Shown here in pieces: positions 60,284-64,000 of a stretch of DNA of 64,000 bases; the stretch's first letter is position 1; each line of letters starts with the position of its first letter. The stretch is from Bacillota bacterium. GTDB taxonomy: Bacteria > Bacillota > Dethiobacteria > DTU022. Position numbers and translations under genes: made by a program. The notes below the pieces were generated by a model that searched no databases, had not been told where the DNA came from, and saw only the letters and a list, made by a program, of their open reading frames with translations. The stretch covers positions 1 through 64,000 of the forward strand of contig JAKOVL010000073.1 of NCBI GenBank assembly GCA_029782095.1, in the 5' to 3' direction.

Positions 60284-61843
60284 ATGATTGCGAACTGGGT
60301 GGGAAATTATTCGAAGCACAGGGCCACTCTGACCCCGAACAAAAAAGCTGTTTACGATCTGGACAACCGGCAATATTACACCTATCGCGAGCTTGATCAA
60401 AGAGCTGATATGCTCGCCAATTTTTTAGGGAACAAACTCGGCCTTAAAAAATACGATCGGGTGGCTTTCCTGGCCCGCAACTGCATTGAATTGATCGATG
60501 CTTACTATGCAACGGGCAAAATAGGAGCCATCCTTGTTCCTTACAATATAAGATTATCGGCGGCGGAGCTGGTTCAATTAGTCCAGAACGAAGAGCCGCA
60601 GGTTCTTTTCTACGAAGAAACTTTCAAAGATAAGGTTATGGCCTTAAAAGAGCAGACCGGTATTCGGCACTACGTGGTGCTGACCGGTGCTTCAGAAAAA
60701 GGCGACGATACGCCTTACAAGACAATCTTTTCTGCCGGCAGCACTGAGCCTCAATCCTGTCCGGACCTGACGCTTAATGATATTCATTTGTTGCTGCATA
60801 CCGGCGGCACCACGGGGCTGCCTAAAGCGGCCATGCTTTCACACCAGGCCCTTTTGTTTAACTCGTTTAACGAGATTGTGACCTGGAATATTACCCATAC
60901 AGATTCCGCCCACATTTTACTGCCATTATTCCATACCGGGGGATGGAATCTCCTGACCCTGCCGCTTCTTCACGCCGGAGGCACAATTATCATTAACAAG
61001 CAATTTGATCCGCTACTGGCGTTAAAGACCATTGAAAATGAAAAGACGACTTTCTGTTTTGGCGCAGCAACAATATTTAAAACCATGATTGACTTGCCGG
61101 AATTCGAAGAAGCCGATTTATCCTCTTTGCGCTGGGCCATGGCCGGGGCTGCGCCTACTCCGCTAAGCGTGATGGAAAAATTCTGGGCCAAGGGTGTTCG
61201 CTTTATTTTAGGCTACGGCATGACCGAGGCTGGACCCAATAATCTCTCCGTTCTGGCGGAGCACTTAACCTGGGAAGAAATTAAAGAGAAGCATGGTTCT
61301 GTCGGGAAGCCCATGTACCTGACCGCGGTAAAAATTGTCGATGAGCAAGGAAACGAGGTTAAAGATAACGAGATTGGCGAGCTCATCTGGAGCGGACCCC
61401 AGATCTTTTCAGGATACTGGCGCAATGAAGAAGAAACTGCCAAAACGCTTCGGGATTCGTGGGTCTACACCGGCGATATGGCCAAAAGGGATGAAGACGG
61501 TTTTTACTATATTATCGGCCGCAAGAAAAATATGTTTATCAGCGGGGGTGAAAATGTTTTCCCCGCGGAAATTGAAAAAGTCTTGTATGAATTAAAGCAA
61601 ATCCGCGAAGCCTGTGTTATCGGTGTGCCGGACGAAAAATGGGGGGAAGTGGGCAAAGCGGTGATCTCTTTAAATCCCGGCCAGCAGTTGACCGAAGAAG
61701 AAATCATCTCTTATTTGCGGAGCAGAATAGCCCATTACAAAGTGCCCAAATATGTGCAATTCGTTGACGAACTTCCCAAGAACTCTGTGGGCAAAATTCT
61801 CACGGCCGATGTAGCCAGGCTTTATGGCAAACCGGGACAATAA
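60284..61843 (+). CDS. Acyl-CoA synthetase (AMP-forming), fatty/aromatic acid type
   Basis: 519 residues. ANL superfamily: ATP-binding TGGTTGLPKAAM at 173-184, GYGMTEAGP (A5), YTGDMAKRDEDGFYYIIGRKK (A7/A8) and the adenylation lysine in PKNSVGKIL. Activates a carboxylic acid as its CoA thioester. Substrate unknown. ATG 60284 (MIANWVGNYSKHRATLTPNK) follows AAGGGGGCATTTTGC; the longer upstream frame overlaps the reductase and is rejected. Confidence 0.93.
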   Translation: MIANWVGNYSKHRATLTPNKKAVYDLDNRQYYTYRELDQRADMLANFLGNKLGLKKYDRVAFLARNCIELIDAYYATGKIGAILVPYNIRLSAAELVQLVQNEEPQVLFYEETFKDKVMALKEQTGIRHYVVLTGASEKGDDTPYKTIFSAGSTEPQSCPDLTLNDIHLLLHTGGTTGLPKAAMLSHQALLFNSFNEIVTWNITHTDSAHILLPLFHTGGWNLLTLPLLHAGGTIIINKQFDPLLALKTIENEKTTFCFGAATIFKTMIDLPEFEEADLSSLRWAMAGAAPTPLSVMEKFWAKGVRFILGYGMTEAGPNNLSVLAEHLTWEEIKEKHGSVGKPMYLTAVKIVDEQGNEVKDNEIGELIWSGPQIFSGYWRNEEETAKTLRDSWVYTGDMAKRDEDGFYYIIGRKKNMFISGGENVFPAEIEKVLYELKQIREACVIGVPDEKWGEVGKAVISLNPGQQLTEEEIISYLRSRIAHYKVPKYVQFVDELPKNSVGKILTADVARLYGKPGQ

Positions 61844-61909
61844 ACCAATATTTGTTTCTGTTCCAGTGTTTACTATAAATTGCGTAGAGCTTAAAGGGAG
61901 TAATTGGCA

Positions 61910-62932
61910 ATGGCAAAAGAGACGATGACAGTCGGTATTGAAAATATCGGAATATATGTACCGCCGGGTATTCAGGATAGCGCTTTTATAGCTGAAAAAT
62001 CGGGCATCCCGCTGGAGGTCATAGAACAAAAATTTGGCATAAAACAGAAACATAAGGCCGGGCCGGACGAGCATGTATCCCATATGGCGGTTAAAGCGGC
62101 CCTGGACGCTTTACAGGATTTTGACCCCCGTGACCTGGATCTCGTCGTTTACTGTGGCAGCGAGTATAAAGATTATTACCTGCATAACCTGGCGGCCAAA
62201 ATTCAGCATGAGATCGGCGCTACCAGCTCCAACGCCTTTGAGATACATTCCTTGTGTTCCGCGGGAGTCTGGTCCCTGAAAGTTGTAAAAAGCATGATGC
62301 TGCAGGACCCCGACCTCAATAGAGTATTGCTGGTCACTTCCTCCAAGGAGGCCGATCTGATTGATCTTAAAAATCAAAGGGCCCGGTTTATGTTTAACTT
62401 TGGTGATGGAGCAGCAGCTGCCTTGTTAATTAAAGGCATCAATAGAAATAAAATTTTGGAAAGTTCCATGATTACAAGAGCAGAATTTGCGGATGATGTT
62501 GCTGTCTACGGAGTGGGCTCCCGTAATTATTACCGCTACCCCACCCTGAATTACGATTTACGGAACCTGGATGTTCAAGACCCCCTTTCCATGAAAGAAA
62601 GGCTTGATCCCATTACCCTGGATAATTTTATCACTGTCATTGAGCAGGCAGCCCAAAAAAGCGGCTATGATCCGCAAGATATTGATTTTATCGCCCCCAT
62701 TTTCATGAAACGTTCGATACTGCTTAAAATACTGTCCCATTTCAATTTAACCGAGGATCAATCTTATATTCTGGATCATTATGGTCACTGTCAATCTGCA
62801 GATGCATATATCGCCCTGGTTGAAGGATCAAAATTGGGGCGCTTAAAAGACGGGGACCTCGTGGTTATGTTTGGCGCCGGTACCGGCTATACCTGGGCAG
62901 CTACTGCCCTCCTGTGGGGTGAATGCAGATGA
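61910..62932 (+). CDS. Beta-ketoacyl synthase III-like (thiolase-fold) enzyme with altered active site
   Basis: 340 residues. Thiolase fold: ENIGIYVPPGIQD, the nucleophile in EIHSLCSAGVWSL (Cys about 116) and FGAGTGYTWAA at the end. In FabH the other catalytic residues are His in HQAN and Asn in GNTSA; here the corresponding segments read IFMKRS (about 264-269) and YGHCQSAD (about 291-298), so the His of HQAN is missing and a His replaces the Asn. The chemistry may differ from chain-initiating FabH. ATG 61910 is 9 nt after AAAGGGAG. Overlaps the MaoC gene. Confidence 0.85.
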   Translation: MAKETMTVGIENIGIYVPPGIQDSAFIAEKSGIPLEVIEQKFGIKQKHKAGPDEHVSHMAVKAALDALQDFDPRDLDLVVYCGSEYKDYYLHNLAAKIQHEIGATSSNAFEIHSLCSAGVWSLKVVKSMMLQDPDLNRVLLVTSSKEADLIDLKNQRARFMFNFGDGAAAALLIKGINRNKILESSMITRAEFADDVAVYGVGSRNYYRYPTLNYDLRNLDVQDPLSMKERLDPITLDNFITVIEQAAQKSGYDPQDIDFIAPIFMKRSILLKILSHFNLTEDQSYILDHYGHCQSADAYIALVEGSKLGRLKDGDLVVMFGAGTGYTWAATALLWGECR

Positions 62933-63321
62933 ATTACCGGGTTGGAGACCGCGCTTCTGTAAGAAGAACCATCACAGAAGCAGATATTGTTAACTTTGCC
63001 GGCATTACGGGTGATTACAATCCGATCCATGTCGATGAAGAATATGCTAAAACTACTATTTTCGGCGGCCGGATAGCGCACGGCATTTTCAGTGCTGCTC
63101 TCATCAGCAACGTTCTTGGCAATAAGTTGCCGGGCCCCGGTTGTATCTATCTCGAACAAACCCTGCGTTTTCTGGCCCCGGTTAGAATTGGCGATACCAT
63201 TGAGGCTGAAGTAGAAGTTATAGAAATCATTGAGGCTAAAAGGAGGTTGCGCTTAAGCACTACCTGTAAAAACCAGGACGGAAAAATTGTATTAAATGGC
63301 GAAGCCCTTGTCAAAATTTAA
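62929..63321 (+). CDS. MaoC-like hydratase (R-specific enoyl-CoA hydratase type)
   Basis: 130 residues, single hot-dog fold. FAGITGDYNPIHVDEEYAKT contains the D-x4-H catalytic pair of hydratase 2/PhaJ; IAHGIFSAALISNVLG and LRFLAPVRIGDTIEAEVEV complete the family pattern. Hydrates a 2-enoyl-CoA. ATG 62929 is better placed than ATG 62923 relative to TGGGGTGA. Overlaps the KAS III-like gene by 4 nt, so the two products probably act in sequence. Confidence 0.92.
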   Translation: MNYRVGDRASVRRTITEADIVNFAGITGDYNPIHVDEEYAKTTIFGGRIAHGIFSAALISNVLGNKLPGPGCIYLEQTLRFLAPVRIGDTIEAEVEVIEIIEAKRRLRLSTTCKNQDGKIVLNGEALVKI

Positions 63322-63362
63322 CGGTAAAACCAATTGATCCAATGCCTTAGATGGGAGGGGAA

Positions 63363-64000
63363 ATGGTGTACGCTGGGCAGTTGTTTGGCCAGGCTTTAGT
63401 TAACGGCATACTGGTCTCGGGCATCTACGCCCTGGCTGCAAGCGGATTGGCGCTGGCGTTTGGGGTAGTTAAATTCCTCAACCTGGCCCATGGCGAATTT
63501 TTAATGCTGGCGGCCTATTTCGGCATCATTGTGTTTGGCTCTTACGGCCTTGATCCCTTATTAATGACGCCTGTTGTTTTCATTCTCTTTTTTATCCTGG
63601 GCGCCGCCTATTATAAGGCCCTGGTGAAACCGGTCCTTAAGGCAGGCGAACTAAACCAGCTCCTGTTAACCTTCGGTATTTCCATATTCCTGCAAAACCT
63701 TGCCCTGTTAATCTTCGGCGGAACGATTCGCACTATTTCGGTGCCCTACCGCACCCATACCATCAGTTTTTGGGGCATCAATTTCGGCACGGCCCGCTTA
63801 TTCATTCTCTTGCTTTCCATTGTGCTGCTGGTGCTATTGTACCAGGTTCTCCAGCGCACCCGCGTGGGAAGGTCCATCAGGGCGGTAAGCCAGGAGCCCG
63901 AAGGCGCCGCCCTGGTGGGGATCGATTCAGAGTCAGTTTATTTAATCGCCCTGGGCATTGCCGTCGGCTTTGCCTCCGTGGCCGGCATGATGCTGAGTAT
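63363..64000 (+). CDS. livH: Branched-chain amino acid-type ABC transporter permease LivH (partial at window end)
   Basis: The first 212 codons of a membrane permease, open to the window edge: GQALVNGILVSGIYALAASG, FGVVKFLNLAHGEFLMLAAY and later RTRVGRSIRAVSQEPEGAAL, which is the cytoplasmic loop that contacts the ATPase. LivH-type permeases work with LivM, LivG, LivF and a binding protein for branched-chain amino acids, short amides or aromatic acids. ATG 63363 follows TGGGAGGGGAA. Placed after acyl-CoA genes, it may bring in the acid used by the ligase (inference). Confidence 0.92.
   Translation, partial: MVYAGQLFGQALVNGILVSGIYALAASGLALAFGVVKFLNLAHGEFLMLAAYFGIIVFGSYGLDPLLMTPVVFILFFILGAAYYKALVKPVLKAGELNQLLLTFGISIFLQNLALLIFGGTIRTISVPYRTHTISFWGINFGTARLFILLLSIVLLVLLYQVLQRTRVGRSIRAVSQEPEGAALVGIDSESVYLIALGIAVGFASVAGMMLS

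Noticed and set aside
1-64000. CRISPR array, tRNA or rRNA genes
   Set aside because: No regularly spaced short repeats and no cloverleaf or rRNA-like stretches were recognised; the direct repeats seen are either within a gene or long dispersed elements.

Overview
The window is a piece of a Bacillota chromosome, most likely an anaerobic member of the Clostridia (Peptococcaceae/Thermoanaerobacterales-like). This rests on gene order (one long tuf-S10-spc-alpha ribosomal cluster running into ecfA1-ecfA2-ecfT-truA-rplM-rpsI, with a KOW-domain RNA-binding protein between map and infA), strong AGGAGG Shine-Dalgarno sites, frequent TTG/GTG starts, CdaA-YbbR, GatCAB and an AmmeMemoRadiSam pair. Base composition is moderately GC-rich, with AT-rich islands near 20.5 kb, 41 kb and 58.6-59.6 kb. 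No rRNA, tRNA, CRISPR array, transposase or phage gene was seen.

Layout. 0-15.3 kb: the 3' end of tuf, then rpsJ through rplQ, all on + (S10, spc and alpha blocks with secY, map, a KOW protein, infA, rpmJ and rpoA). adk, usual between secY and map, is absent. 15.9-20.3 kb: an ECF-transporter energy module, truA, and a separately promoted rplM-rpsI pair ending in a clear terminator. 20.5-24 kb: a YcxB-like membrane protein, an MBL-fold hydrolase, an archaeal-type geranylgeranylglyceryl-phosphate synthase with its own promoter, a relic of an ABC ATPase, and a small endonuclease V-like protein. 24-31.1 kb (-): a molybdenum/tungsten cofactor operon (moeA, moeA-PBP, moaA, mobB-moaC, MOSC-mogA) preceded by a Moco-family riboswitch and an intrinsic terminator. 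31.3-35.6 kb (-): split chromate transporter with a MarR regulator, then an ECF sigma/anti-sigma/membrane-protein operon. 35.9-38.8 kb: LigB-AMMECR1 fusion and its radical SAM partner. 39.3-41.5 kb: cdaA-cdaR and a nucleotidyltransferase next to a HEPN remnant. 41.6-45.5 kb (-): gatCAB and hsp20. 45.6-50.4 kb: YchF-like GTPase, diguanylate cyclase, a lipoprotein with an internally duplicated domain, and ApbE. 50.6-52.6 kb: XRE regulator, small Cys-rich metal-site protein with a palindromic operator-like site, CPBP protease. 53-58.5 kb: TPR/pRiA4-ORF3 protein, MazG-like protein and a RelE-fold-helicase fusion. 58.6 kb to the end: TetR regulator, flavodoxin-like reductase, acyl-CoA ligase, a divergent KAS III-like enzyme, MaoC hydratase and the start of a LivH permease; this looks like a regulated acyl-CoA pathway with its own uptake system.

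Intergenic spaces are unusual. Several carry members of a dispersed, inverted-repeat-rich family built on CCCTCTCCC...GGGAGAGGG (about 15.5, 18.5, 26.1, 26.4, 37.7 and 51.7 kb), a GGGGCTGCCC...GACAGCCCC hairpin (33.1, 37.55 and 41.6 kb), and a GTCATCCTGAG-type element (37.4 kb). All functional calls come from reading motifs and gene order; no database search was run.
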